A stretch of 12,424 bases of DNA from the NCBI GenBank assembly GCA_028281075.1, contig JANQKO010000634.1, positions 1-12,424 of the forward strand. The letters are read 5' to 3'. The position numbers and the translations under genes were made by a program. This DNA comes from Alphaproteobacteria bacterium. GTDB lineage: Bacteria > Pseudomonadota > Alphaproteobacteria > GCA-2731375. This document shows positions 1 to 6,724 of this stretch, piece after piece. The notes under the pieces were generated by a model. That model was given only the letters and a program-made list of their open reading frames with translations, had not been told where the DNA came from and did not search any database. Position 1 is the stretch's first letter. The number at the start of each line of letters is the position of its first letter.

Positions 1-147
1 GGCCGCGATCAGGCGCAGCAGCGTCGACTTGCCGGCGCCGTTGCGGCCGACCACGCCGATCCGGTGGCCGGGCGGGATATGCACCGTCGCGCCGTCGAAG
101 ATCTCGCGCCCGGCGACGCGGTAGGTCATGTCGTTGATATGCAGCAT
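1..147 (-). CDS. ABC-F family ATPase, N-terminal fragment
   Basis: Only the first 49 codons lie in the window; the gene runs off the left edge. Reading leftward from the ATG at 147, the product begins MLHINDMTYRVAGREIF and reaches a complete Walker A (P-loop) GRNGAGKST at residues 34-42, followed by LLRLIA. A P-loop this close to the N-terminus, after a short strand-rich opening and with no membrane segment before it, is typical of duplicated-ATPase ABC-F proteins (Uup, EttA, YheS type), which act on ribosomes and not as transporters. That assignment is family knowledge plus inference, because the second ATPase domain and linker are outside the window. A plain ABC transporter ATPase remains possible. 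No strong Shine-Dalgarno sequence precedes the ATG. The gene is divergent from ndk, with about 120 bp between the starts. Confidence 0.75.
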   Translation of the reverse strand, partial: MLHINDMTYRVAGREIFDGATVHIPPGHRIGVVGRNGAGKSTLLRLIAA

Positions 148-193
148 GGGAAGCGGGACGGCCAAGCCACTCTGAAACGGTCTCTTAGCACGG

Positions 194-222
194 TTGCGGC
201 CACACGGCGAAGCCGATATAAC
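194..222 (+). promoter_or_regulatory. Possible sigma-70 type promoter of ndk
   Basis: TTGCGG at 194-199 and TATAAC at 217-222 are separated by exactly 17 bp. The -10 box matches the TATAAT consensus at 5 of 6 positions and the -35 box at 3 of 6. Transcription would begin near 229, about 38 bases before the preferred ndk start. It lies in the only non-coding stretch between the divergent ABC-F and ndk genes, which supports it. I found no equally good match on the other strand for the ABC-F gene. Confidence 0.4.
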
Positions 223-266
223 CCGCGCCGTTCCCCCACACGGACCGTCGAGGAATGCAGCGAGCC

Positions 267-689
267 ATGGCCCTTGAGCGCACCTTTTCCATCATCAAGC
301 CGGACGCGACCCGGCGCAATCTGACCGGCGCCATCATCCAGCGGCTGGAAGCGGCCGGCCTGCGGGTGGTCGCCTCGAAACGCATCCACATGACCCGCGC
401 GCAGGCCGAGGGCTTCTATGCCGTCCACAAGGCGCGGCCGTTCTTCGACTCGCTGTGCAGCTTCATGTGCTCGGGCCCGGTGGTGGTCCAGGTGCTGGAA
501 GGCGAGAACGCGATCCAGGCCAACCGCGACGTGATGGGCGCGACCAATCCGGCCGAGGCGGCCGACGGGACGATCCGCAAGGACTTCGCCGAGTCGATCG
601 AGGCGAACTCGGCGCACGGCTCGGACTCGCCCGAGAACGCCGCGATCGAGATCGCCTACTTCTTCAGCCAGACCGAAATCGTCGGCTAG
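267..689 (+). CDS. ndk: Nucleoside diphosphate kinase
   Basis: This enzyme moves the gamma phosphate of ATP onto other (d)NDPs through a phosphohistidine intermediate and so balances the nucleotide pools in the cytoplasm. From the ATG at 267 the product is 140 aa, the usual bacterial length. It opens MALERTFSIIKPDATRRN, with the conserved Lys11 in KPD. The catalytic His is residue 117 in NSAHGSDS, the standard Ndk number, which supports this start. An in-frame ATG at 255 would add MQRA, but it directly abuts AGGA (251-254), leaving no room for ribosome binding; that AGGA can serve the 267 start with a long spacer. The gene faces the purN gene tail to tail and their TAG stops overlap. Its location beside purine synthesis genes fits its role in nucleotide metabolism. 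Confidence 0.97.
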   Translation: MALERTFSIIKPDATRRNLTGAIIQRLEAAGLRVVASKRIHMTRAQAEGFYAVHKARPFFDSLCSFMCSGPVVVQVLEGENAIQANRDVMGATNPAEAADGTIRKDFAESIEANSAHGSDSPENAAIEIAYFFSQTEIVG

Positions 690-1339
690 ATCCCGGACGG
701 ACTGATCAGGACGTCCGGCGGCGGGGCGGCGCCGTCGATCCGCGCGCGGTCGTCGACGACCCGGACCCGGCCCTCGGCCATCAGGCGCAGGGCCTGCGGA
801 TAGATCCGGTGCTCGGCCGTCAGCACCCGCGCGGCCAGCGTGTCGGCGGTGTCGTCGGCGGCCACCGGCACGGCGGCCTGGACCAGGATCGGGCCGGCGT
901 CCATTTCCGGCCGCACGATATGCACCGTGCAGCCGCTGACGCGGACGCCGCCGTCGATCGCCTGCTGGTGCGCGCGCAGGCCGCGGAAGGCCGGCAGCAG
1001 CGAAGGGTGGATGTTCAGCACCCGGTCGCGCCAGCGTTCGAGGAACCGCGCGCCGAGCAGGCGCATGAAGCCGGCCAGGCAGACCAGCTCGACGCCGGCC
1101 GCGCGCAGGGCCGCGTCGAGCGCGTCCTCGAACCCGACCCGGTCGGCGAAGTCCCGGTGATCGATCAGGCCGGTCTCGATGCCCGCCGCGGCGGCGCGCG
1201 CGAGGCCGCCGGCGTCCGGCCTGTTGGCGATAACCAGGACGATCTCGGCGGGGAAATCGGCGGCGGCGCAGGCGTCGATCAGCGCCGTCATGTTGCTGCC
1301 GCGGCCGGAAATCAGGATGCCGACCTTCAACGCGGCCAC
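686..1339 (-). CDS. purN: Phosphoribosylglycinamide formyltransferase (GART)
   Basis: PurN transfers the formyl group of 10-formyltetrahydrofolate to GAR, giving FGAR, the third step of de novo purine synthesis. The 217-aa product opens MAALKVGILISGRGSN; GRGSN at residues 12-16 is the phosphate-binding loop. The catalytic trio is present: Asn109 and His111 in LNIHPSLLP, and Asp147 in the segment GCTVHIVRPEMDAGPIL. Length is close to the usual 190-220 aa. The start lies 13 bp inside the end of purM, so the two are probably transcribed and translated together. The last codon is a TAG whose bases overlap the TAG of the convergent ndk, leaving no room for an intergenic terminator. All key residues are intact, and the identification is secure. 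Confidence 0.96.
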   Translation of the reverse strand: MAALKVGILISGRGSNMTALIDACAAADFPAEIVLVIANRPDAGGLARAAAAGIETGLIDHRDFADRVGFEDALDAALRAAGVELVCLAGFMRLLGARFLERWRDRVLNIHPSLLPAFRGLRAHQQAIDGGVRVSGCTVHIVRPEMDAGPILVQAAVPVAADDTADTLAARVLTAEHRIYPQALRLMAEGRVRVVDDRARIDGAAPPPDVLISPSGI

Positions 1340-2412
1340 GGCAGGCCTTCAATATGGACGCTGCCGGGGCCGTCGGCGGCGGCGACGCGACCGATCTCCC
1401 ATACGGTCTCGCCGGCCGCGGCCAGGGCCGCGCGCACCGGCGCGACGCATGCCGGATCGACGATGGCGATCATGCCGACGCCGCAATTGAAGGTCCGCAG
1501 CATCTCGTCGTCGGCGATGCCGGCTTCGCGGGCGAGCCAGCCGAAAACGGCCGGCGCCGGCCAGGCCGTGCCGTCGATCTCGGCCCGGACGTCGTCGGGC
1601 AGCACCCGCGGCAGGTTTTCGACGATGCCGCCGCCGGTCACGTGGCAGAGCCCGCGCACGCCGCCGGCCGCGATGCCGGCAAGGCAGCCCCTGACGTAGA
1701 TCCGCGTCGGCGTGAGCAGGCCGTCGCCGAGCCGGCGCGACGGCTCGAACGGCGCCGGCCCGTCGAGCGGCAGCCCCAGGCCGTCGACGACCCGCCGCAC
1801 CAGCGAGAAGCCGTTCGAATGCAGGCCCGTGGAGGCGAGGCCGAGGATGACGTCGCCGGCGGCGATGTCGGCGCCGGTGACCAGCGCGCCGCGTTCGACC
1901 GCGCCGACGGCGAAGCCGGCGAGATCGTAGTCGCCGCCGGCATACATGCCTGGCAGCTCGGCGGTCTCGCCGCCGATCAGCGCGCAGCCGGCCTGCCGGC
2001 AGCCGTCGGCGATGCCGGCGACGATCGACCGGCCGACATCGACGTCGAGCCGGCCGGTGGCGAAGTAGTCGAGGAACAGCAGCGGCTCGGCGCCCTGGAC
2101 GACCAGGTCGTTCACGCACATGGCGACCAGGTCGATGCCGACGCCGTCATGCGTCTGCGTGGCGACGGCGAGCTTGAGCTTGGTGCCGACGCCGTCCGTG
2201 GCGGCCAGCAGGAGGGGATCGGCGAACCCGGCCGCTTTCAGGTCGAACAGCCCGGCGAAGCCACCCAGGCCGGCCCCGGCGCCGGGCCGGGCGGTGGCGG
2301 CGGCGAGCGGCTTGATCGCCTGGACCAGCGCGTCGCCGGCGGCGATATCGACGCCCGCCTGCTTGTAGGTGTGGCTGTTGATGGCGTCCCCGCTAAACTG
2401 TATGAAGGTCAT
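1327..2412 (-). CDS. purM: Phosphoribosylformylglycinamidine cyclo-ligase (AIR synthetase)
   Basis: PurM closes FGAM to aminoimidazole ribotide using ATP, the fifth step of de novo purine synthesis. From the ATG at 2412 it is 361 aa (family about 345-360). Visible family motifs are TYKQAGVDIAAG near residues 15-26, DGVGTK 73-78, the VNDLVVQGAEPLLFLDY segment 100-116, GGETAELPGMY 147-157, STGLHSNGFSLVR 194-206, and HVTGGGI in the C-terminal half. The frame is open to a TTG at 2460, which would add 16 residues. I prefer 2412 because it fits the family N-terminus and because a plausible promoter (-35 at 2455-2460, -10 at 2433-2438) overlaps the TTG. It heads a purM-purN operon with a 13-bp overlap and is divergent from the DUF2066 gene, only 47 bp away. 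Confidence 0.96.
   Translation of the reverse strand: MTFIQFSGDAINSHTYKQAGVDIAAGDALVQAIKPLAAATARPGAGAGLGGFAGLFDLKAAGFADPLLLAATDGVGTKLKLAVATQTHDGVGIDLVAMCVNDLVVQGAEPLLFLDYFATGRLDVDVGRSIVAGIADGCRQAGCALIGGETAELPGMYAGGDYDLAGFAVGAVERGALVTGADIAAGDVILGLASTGLHSNGFSLVRRVVDGLGLPLDGPAPFEPSRRLGDGLLTPTRIYVRGCLAGIAAGGVRGLCHVTGGGIVENLPRVLPDDVRAEIDGTAWPAPAVFGWLAREAGIADDEMLRTFNCGVGMIAIVDPACVAPVRAALAAAGETVWEIGRVAAADGPGSVHIEGLPWPR
2378..2406 (+). promoter_or_regulatory. Possible promoter of the DUF2066-to-ppx operon
   Basis: TTGATG at 2378-2383 and TATGAA at 2401-2406 lie 17 bp apart on the + strand. Each matches consensus at 4 of 6 positions, and TG sits immediately before the -10 box. Transcription would begin near 2413, about 47 bases before the first gene. 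The site lies inside the first codons of purM on the opposite strand, so the match could be chance. Confidence 0.3.
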
Positions 2413-2432
2413 GCCGGCATCGAAATGCGGCG

Positions 2433-2460
2433 ACCATACTTGATCCCGAGCGGTTTGCAA
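2433..2460 (-). promoter_or_regulatory. Possible promoter of purM-purN
   Basis: Read leftward, TTGCAA (2460-2455) and TATGGT (2438-2433) are 16 bp apart, each matching consensus at 4 of 6 positions. Transcription would begin near 2426, leaving a short leader before the purM ATG at 2412. This arrangement argues against the upstream TTG at 2460 as the purM start. It overlaps the start codon of the divergent DUF2066 gene. Confidence 0.3.
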
Positions 2461-3629
2461 TGTGCTTCACCGGCTTCAGGTTGCTCCTCCTGACGCTTGT
2501 CGTCGGCGTCGCGCAAGGCGTGGCCGCGGCGGCCCAGACGGGCCCCGGTCCGGCCGATCTGTTCACGGCGCGCGGCGTTGCCGTCGACGCCACCGAACAG
2601 ACCGCGGCGGCGGCCCGCGACGTCGCCCTGGGCGAGGGCCAGCAGCGGGCACTGGACATCGTGCTGCGGCGGATCACGCTGCGCGCCGACCAGGCGCGGC
2701 TGCCGGCGCCGGCGCCGGAGGAGGTGGCGGCGCTGACCGGCGGCCTTCAGATCGAAGATGAGAAAACGTCGGCAACGCGTTATCTGGCAAAGCTGACCGT
2801 CAGCTTCAAGAAGGGCGAGATCCGCGCGCTGCTGCGGCGGTCGGGCATTCCGTTCACCGAGACCCGGGCCAAGCCGACCCTGGTGCTACCGGTCCTCGAA
2901 CAGGCCGGCGCGCTGCTGCTGTTCGACGACGAGAATCCCTGGCTGGACGCCTGGGCGGGGCTCGGACCGCGCGACGACGCGCTGCTGCCGCTGACGCTGC
3001 CGCTGGGCGATTTGGCCGACCTGGCGGCGATCGGGCCGGCCCAGGCGCTGTCCGGCGACGAGGCCAGGCTGAACGCGATCGGCGCGCGCTATGGCGTGGA
3101 GAACGTCATGGTGGCGCGCGGCCGGCTGACGCGGGACGTGGCCGCCGGCGGCCGGCCGCGCGTCGACGTCGACCTGCGGCGCTATGGTCCGGCCGGCGCC
3201 GGCGTGGTCGTCGAGAGCTTCGCGGCCGGGCCGGCGCAGACGCTGGCCGGCCTGCTGGAGACGGCGGCGGGGCGGATCGCGCGGCGGCTGGAGGAGGAGT
3301 GGAAGCGCGAGACGCTGCTGCGCTTCGACACCGAGCTGGTGCTGAGCGCGCGGCTGCAGATCGCGGCGCTGGACGACTGGATCGGCATGCGCGACCGGCT
3401 GCGGCGCAACGCCATGATCCGCCGGGTCGAGCTGGCCGCGCTGTCGCGGCGCGACGCGCAGATCGTGCTCTACTACCTGGGCCAGCCCAGTCAGCTGGCG
3501 GTCTCGCTGGCGCAGGACGATGTCGAGCTGATCGACCGCGACGGCTACTGGGAACTGCGCCTGCAGGACGACGCGCGGCGTGAGGGGGGAACGCCCGACC
3601 GCGTGCCCGGCCGGCGGACCGGCCAGTGA
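2460..3629 (+). CDS. DUF2066 family exported protein, function unknown
   Basis: The 389-aa product opens with a signal peptide: a basic residue at Arg7, a hydrophobic run at about residues 8-20, and Ala-rich cleavage candidates near 22-26 (GVAAAAQ). It therefore probably acts in the periplasm or at the envelope. The mature N-terminal part has the DUF2066 pattern, in which ARDVALGEGQQRALDIVL precedes a predicted beta-rich region. The C-terminal part contains LDDWIGMRDRL, IVLYYLG and DGYWELRL, consistent with an alpha/beta repeat fold. The first half loosely recalls FlgT or CsgG-like accessory domains, but that is inference. No catalytic motif is visible. It starts the long rightward operon and shares GTGA with the following phosphatidyltransferase gene. 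I recall DUF2066 genes between purM and hda in Pseudomonas too, so the link is older than this lineage. The family assignment comes from pattern and context. Confidence 0.8.
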   Translation: MCFTGFRLLLLTLVVGVAQGVAAAAQTGPGPADLFTARGVAVDATEQTAAAARDVALGEGQQRALDIVLRRITLRADQARLPAPAPEEVAALTGGLQIEDEKTSATRYLAKLTVSFKKGEIRALLRRSGIPFTETRAKPTLVLPVLEQAGALLLFDDENPWLDAWAGLGPRDDALLPLTLPLGDLADLAAIGPAQALSGDEARLNAIGARYGVENVMVARGRLTRDVAAGGRPRVDVDLRRYGPAGAGVVVESFAAGPAQTLAGLLETAAGRIARRLEEEWKRETLLRFDTELVLSARLQIAALDDWIGMRDRLRRNAMIRRVELAALSRRDAQIVLYYLGQPSQLAVSLAQDDVELIDRDGYWELRLQDDARREGGTPDRVPGRRTGQ

Positions 3630-4174
3630 CGCTGCCCAACCTGATCTCGCTCGGCCGGTTGCTGACCGTGCCGCTGATCGTGTGGCTGCTGCTGGTCGAG
3701 GAATGGACGCTTGCCTTCGCACTGTTCGTCCTGGCCGGCCTGTCCGACGCCGTCGACGGGTTCATCGCCAAGCGATTCGGCGCCCAGTCCCGGCTCGGCC
3801 GGTTCCTGGACCCGATCGCCGACAAGACCCTGCTGGTCAGCATCTACATCACGCTGGGCGTGCAGGGGCACCTGCCGGCCTGGGTGGTGATCCTGGTGGT
3901 GTCGCGCGATACCATGATCATCGGCGGCGCGCTGATGCTGTACATCATGAACCTGCGGGTGGATTCGGCGCCGCTGCTGATCAGCAAGGTGAACACGGCG
4001 CTGCAGATCGCGCTTGCCGCCCTGGCGCTGGCGGGACTGGCCTTCGTGTTCGAGGGCTGGGTCGGGCTGGTCGACCTGATGGTGCTGGTGGTGGCCGTCA
4101 CCACGATCGGCTCGGGCGCGGCCTATCTGGTCAATTGGGGCCGCAGCATGGCCGGCATGGAGGACGCGCCATGA
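3626..4174 (+). CDS. CDP-alcohol phosphatidyltransferase, possibly cardiolipin-synthase-like
   Basis: This is an integral membrane enzyme of 182 aa that exchanges the CMP of a CDP-lipid for an alcohol. The family motif is complete in its acidic residues: Asp41, Asp44-Gly45, Ala48, Gly58, Asp62 and Asp66 (SDAVDGFIAKR through FLDPIADK); the usual Arg after Ala48 is Lys49. About five hydrophobic segments follow the pattern of the fold. After the motif comes VVSRDTMIIGG (92-101) and then SKVNTALQ (120-127). The RD-x-x-x-x-GG form resembles the eukaryotic/actinobacterial cardiolipin synthases, while PgsA usually has an RExxxS-x-LR segment there. I lean to a cardiolipin synthase or related activity, but the substrate cannot be settled from motifs. 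The GTG start lies in GTGA, overlapping the DUF2066 stop, and the end overlaps the permease start in ATGA, so both junctions look translationally coupled. Confidence 0.88.
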   Translation: MTLPNLISLGRLLTVPLIVWLLLVEEWTLAFALFVLAGLSDAVDGFIAKRFGAQSRLGRFLDPIADKTLLVSIYITLGVQGHLPAWVVILVVSRDTMIIGGALMLYIMNLRVDSAPLLISKVNTALQIALAALALAGLAFVFEGWVGLVDLMVLVVAVTTIGSGAAYLVNWGRSMAGMEDAP

Positions 4175-5253
4175 CGACGCGCGAGCAGTTGCGGTACTGG
4201 GGCGTCGGCCTGCTGGCGGCCGGCGTCGCGGTCTGGCTGCTGAGCGGCGTCATGCTGCCGTTCGTGGCCGGCATGGCGGTGGCCTATTTCCTGGACCCGG
4301 TCACCGACCGGCTGGAGGCCTGGCGGTTCTCGCGCACGGCGGCGACGGCGCTGGTCCTGCTGCTGTTCTTCCTGGCCGTGGTGCTGCTGCTGCTGCTGAT
4401 CGTGCCGGTGCTGCAGAGCCAGGTGGTCGGCTTCGTCGGGCGGCTGCCGTCCTATATCGCGCTGGCCCGGGACACCTTCCTGCCGGGCCTGTCCGAGGTG
4501 CTGGACCGGGTCGGCATCGACCTGAAGGCCGACCTGCGCGACGCGCTGGCCGGCGTCGCGGCCGATATCGTCGGCGTCGTCGGCCGCATCGCGCAGCAGG
4601 CTTGGTCCGGCGGGCTGGCCTTCTTCAACATCGTCTCGCTGATCGTGATCACGCCGATCGTGGCCTTCTACCTGCTGCGCGACTTCGACCGTATCGTCGC
4701 GCGGATCGATTCCTGGCTGCCGCGCCAGCACGCCGGCGAGATCCGCAAGATCGGCGGGCAGATTGACGAGGTGATGGCCGGGTTCGTGCGCGGGCAGGGC
4801 ACGGTCTGCCTGATCCTGGGCACCTTCTATGCCGTGGCGCTGTCGCTGGCCGGGCTCGAGTTCGGCCTGATCATCGGCATCATTTCCGGCCTGCTGTCGT
4901 TCATTCCCTTCGTCGGCGCGGTGCTGGGCCTGGTGCTGTCGCTGGTGCCGGCGATCACGCAGTTCTGGCCGGATTTCGTGCAGATCGGCATCATCGTCGG
5001 GATCTTCGCCGCCGGGCAGTTCCTGGAAGGCAACTTCCTGACGCCGCGCCTGCTCGGCGGCCGCATCGGCCTGCACCCGGTCTGGGTCATGTTCGCCCTG
5101 CTGGCCGGCGGCGCGCTGTTCGGCTTCGTCGGCGTCCTGCTGGCGGTGCCGGTCGCGGCCGCGGGTGGCGTCCTGGTGCGCTATTTCCTCGACCGCTATC
5201 TCGCCAGCCGGCTCTATCTGGGGCCGGAACCGGCGCCGCGGGACGACGACTGA
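4171..5253 (+). CDS. AI-2E/PerM family membrane permease
   Basis: The 360-aa product has the layout of the AI-2E transporter (UPF0118, PerM) family. N-terminal membrane segments lie at about residues 9-41, a very hydrophobic helix at 56-81, a less hydrophobic stretch at 82-145, one segment at 150-169 ending in YLLRDFDRI, and several more from 208 to 340. The family signature appears at 282-305 (EGNFLTPRLLGGRIGLHP). Proteins of this family are credited with export of small molecules or with sodium/proton exchange, and the true substrate is often unknown; no substrate is claimed here. The ATG at 4171 overlaps the preceding TGA (ATGA), and the TGA at the end overlaps the hda ATG (TGATG). The tail GPEPAPRDDD is hydrophilic. 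The frame is open upstream of 4171, but that part antisenses nothing useful and overlaps the phosphatidyltransferase gene, so I exclude it. Confidence 0.92.
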   Translation: MTTREQLRYWGVGLLAAGVAVWLLSGVMLPFVAGMAVAYFLDPVTDRLEAWRFSRTAATALVLLLFFLAVVLLLLLIVPVLQSQVVGFVGRLPSYIALARDTFLPGLSEVLDRVGIDLKADLRDALAGVAADIVGVVGRIAQQAWSGGLAFFNIVSLIVITPIVAFYLLRDFDRIVARIDSWLPRQHAGEIRKIGGQIDEVMAGFVRGQGTVCLILGTFYAVALSLAGLEFGLIIGIISGLLSFIPFVGAVLGLVLSLVPAITQFWPDFVQIGIIVGIFAAGQFLEGNFLTPRLLGGRIGLHPVWVMFALLAGGALFGFVGVLLAVPVAAAGGVLVRYFLDRYLASRLYLGPEPAPRDDD

Positions 5254-5918
5254 TGCCAGCCGGCGGCCAGCTCGCCTTCGAACTGCCGTTCCGGCCGGCG
5301 CTCGGCCGGGACGACCTGATGGTCGGTGACGGCAACGCCGACGCGGTCGCCTGGCTGGACCGCTGGCCGGACTGGCCCGGCCCGGCCTTGTGCCTCTACG
5401 GCCCGCCGGGCTGCGGCAAGACGCACCTGGCCCAGGTCTGGCGCCGGCGCAGCGGCGCCGGCCTGGTCAGCATGGGCGAGCTCGAGGCGCGCGGCCCCGA
5501 TGCCGTCGCGGCGGCCGGCAACCTGGTCGTCGATCCGGTCGCGGCGCCGTTCGACGAACGGCCGCTGCTGCATCTCTACAACCTGGTGGCCGAACGCGGG
5601 CGGCACCTGCTGCTGACCGCCGCCGCGCCGCCGAAGCACTGGGCGATCGGGCTGCCGGACCTGCGCTCGCGGCTGCTGGCGGCGCCGGCGGTCGGGGTCG
5701 GATCGCCCGACGACCGGCTGCTGGCCGGCCAGATGGCGAAGCTGTTCCGGGACCGGCAGATGCCGGTGGACGCGGACGTGATACCCTATCTGCTGGCCCG
5801 CATGGAGCGCTCGTTCGAGGCGGCCCGCCGCGCGGTGATCGATCTCGATACGGCGGCGCTCTCCGGGCGCCGCCGCGTCACCGTGCCGCTGGCGCGGCAG
5901 GTTCTGGAAAAATCGTAA
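5253..5918 (+). CDS. hdaA: Hda-like DnaA-related AAA+ protein
   Basis: Hda proteins bind the DNA-loaded sliding clamp and stimulate ATP hydrolysis by DnaA (RIDA), preventing re-initiation of replication. This 221-aa protein has the single AAA+ module of the family without DnaA's DNA-binding domain. A clamp-binding type segment, QLAFELPF, lies at residues 6-13, directly followed by RPALGRDDL. Walker A is GPPGCGKT at 50-57. Walker B is LVVDPV at 91-96: Asp94 is present, but the next position, usually acidic, is Pro95. LTAAAPP (121-127) is a sensor I candidate, PDLRSRL (135-141) a box VII-like arginine segment, and MERSFEAARR (184-193) a sensor II-like segment. The start overlaps the permease stop by one base (TGATG). 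It is the first of the three genes before ppk. The family call is strong; retained ATPase or nucleotide binding is uncertain. Confidence 0.9.
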   Translation: MPAGGQLAFELPFRPALGRDDLMVGDGNADAVAWLDRWPDWPGPALCLYGPPGCGKTHLAQVWRRRSGAGLVSMGELEARGPDAVAAAGNLVVDPVAAPFDERPLLHLYNLVAERGRHLLLTAAAPPKHWAIGLPDLRSRLLAAPAVGVGSPDDRLLAGQMAKLFRDRQMPVDADVIPYLLARMERSFEAARRAVIDLDTAALSGRRRVTVPLARQVLEKS

Positions 5919-5932
5919 CAATTCTTTCGTAT

Positions 5933-5942
5933 GGGAGAGAGG
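5933..5942 (+). promoter_or_regulatory. Ribosome binding site of the SDR gene
   Basis: The purine-rich run GGGAGAGAGG ends two bases before the ATG at 5945; its GGAG (5934-5937) is seven bases from the start. This fixes the SDR start and rejects the much longer open frame that continues upstream through hda. Confidence 0.75.
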
Positions 5943-5944
5943 TC

Positions 5945-6724
5945 ATGGATTTGGGGATCGCCGGAAAGTCAGCCATCGTCTGCGCCTCCAGCAAGGGGCT
6001 GGGCAGGGGCTGCGCCATGGCGCTGGCCGCCGAGGGCGTCAGCCTGGTGATCAACGGGCGCGGCGCCGAGGCGCTGGAAGCCACGGCCGAGGAGATCCGC
6101 GCCGCCCACGGCGTGGCCGTGACGGCCGTCGCCTGCGACGTCACCACGCCGGCAGGCCGGGCCGAGCTGCTGGCGGCGAACCCCGACCCGGACATCCTGG
6201 TCAACAATGCCGGCGGCCCGCCGCGCGGCGATTTCCGGGACTTCGGCCCGGAGGACTGGCAGACGGCGGTGAACGGCAACATGATCACGCCGATCGAGCT
6301 GATCAAGGCCACCGTCGACGGCATGATCGCCCGCGGCTTCGGCCGTATCGTCAACGTCACCTCGGTGGCGGTGAAGGCGCCGATCGACGAGCTCTGCCTG
6401 TCGAACGGCGCCCGCTGCGGGCTGACCGGCTTCGTCGCCGGCCTGTCGCGCAAGACCGTCGCCCACAACGTGACCATCAACAACCTGCTGCCGGGGCCGT
6501 TCGACACCGACCGGCTGCGCGCCGGGCACCGGTTCGCGGCCGAGCAGAGCGGCCAGCCGGTGGACGACATCCGCGCCGCGGGCGCGGCCAGGAACCCGTC
6601 CGGCCGGTTCGGCACGCCCGAGGAGTTCGGCGCCACCTGCGCCTTCCTGTGCAGCGTGCATGCCGGCTACATGACCGGACAGCAGGTCCTGCTGGACGGC
6701 GGCAGCTATCCCGGGACGTTCTAG
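5945..6724 (+). CDS. Short-chain dehydrogenase/reductase-like protein with altered active site
   Basis: The 259-aa product has the SDR Rossmann fold: a modified dinucleotide loop CASSKGLG (13-20) in place of the classical TGxxxGxG, CDV at 64-66, NNAGG at 87-91, and a C-terminal GQQVLLDGGSYPG typical of FabG-like reductases. Ser140 in VTSVAV sits where the catalytic Ser belongs, but the classical YxxxK thirteen residues later reads Ser153-N-G-A-Arg157. Both catalytic Tyr and Lys are therefore substituted. I recall a named beta-ketoacyl-ACP-reductase-like SDR subgroup with imperfect cofactor and catalytic motifs and a similar LSN-x-x-R segment, so this is probably a property of the subgroup and not a random defect. 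Enzymatic activity and substrate are unknown. It follows hda after 26 bp and precedes ppk by 11 bp, in the same direction. A good Shine-Dalgarno sequence suggests separate initiation within the shared transcript. Confidence 0.9.
   Translation: MDLGIAGKSAIVCASSKGLGRGCAMALAAEGVSLVINGRGAEALEATAEEIRAAHGVAVTAVACDVTTPAGRAELLAANPDPDILVNNAGGPPRGDFRDFGPEDWQTAVNGNMITPIELIKATVDGMIARGFGRIVNVTSVAVKAPIDELCLSNGARCGLTGFVAGLSRKTVAHNVTINNLLPGPFDTDRLRAGHRFAAEQSGQPVDDIRAAGAARNPSGRFGTPEEFGATCAFLCSVHAGYMTGQQVLLDGGSYPGTF

Noticed and set aside
126..1352. Open frame overlapping ndk and purN on the minus strand
   Set aside because: Arg/Gly/Ala-rich product in a shifted frame relative to purN; ndk and purN explain the region.
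2413..2460. TTG at 2460 as the purM start
   Set aside because: It would add 16 non-conserved residues and overlaps a plausible -35 box; the ATG at 2412 fits the family.
4123..5076. Open frame of 317 codons antisense to the permease gene, rich in Gln, Asp and His
   Set aside because: Its composition is what the reverse complement of Leu/Val/Ile-rich membrane codons gives; no real-protein features.
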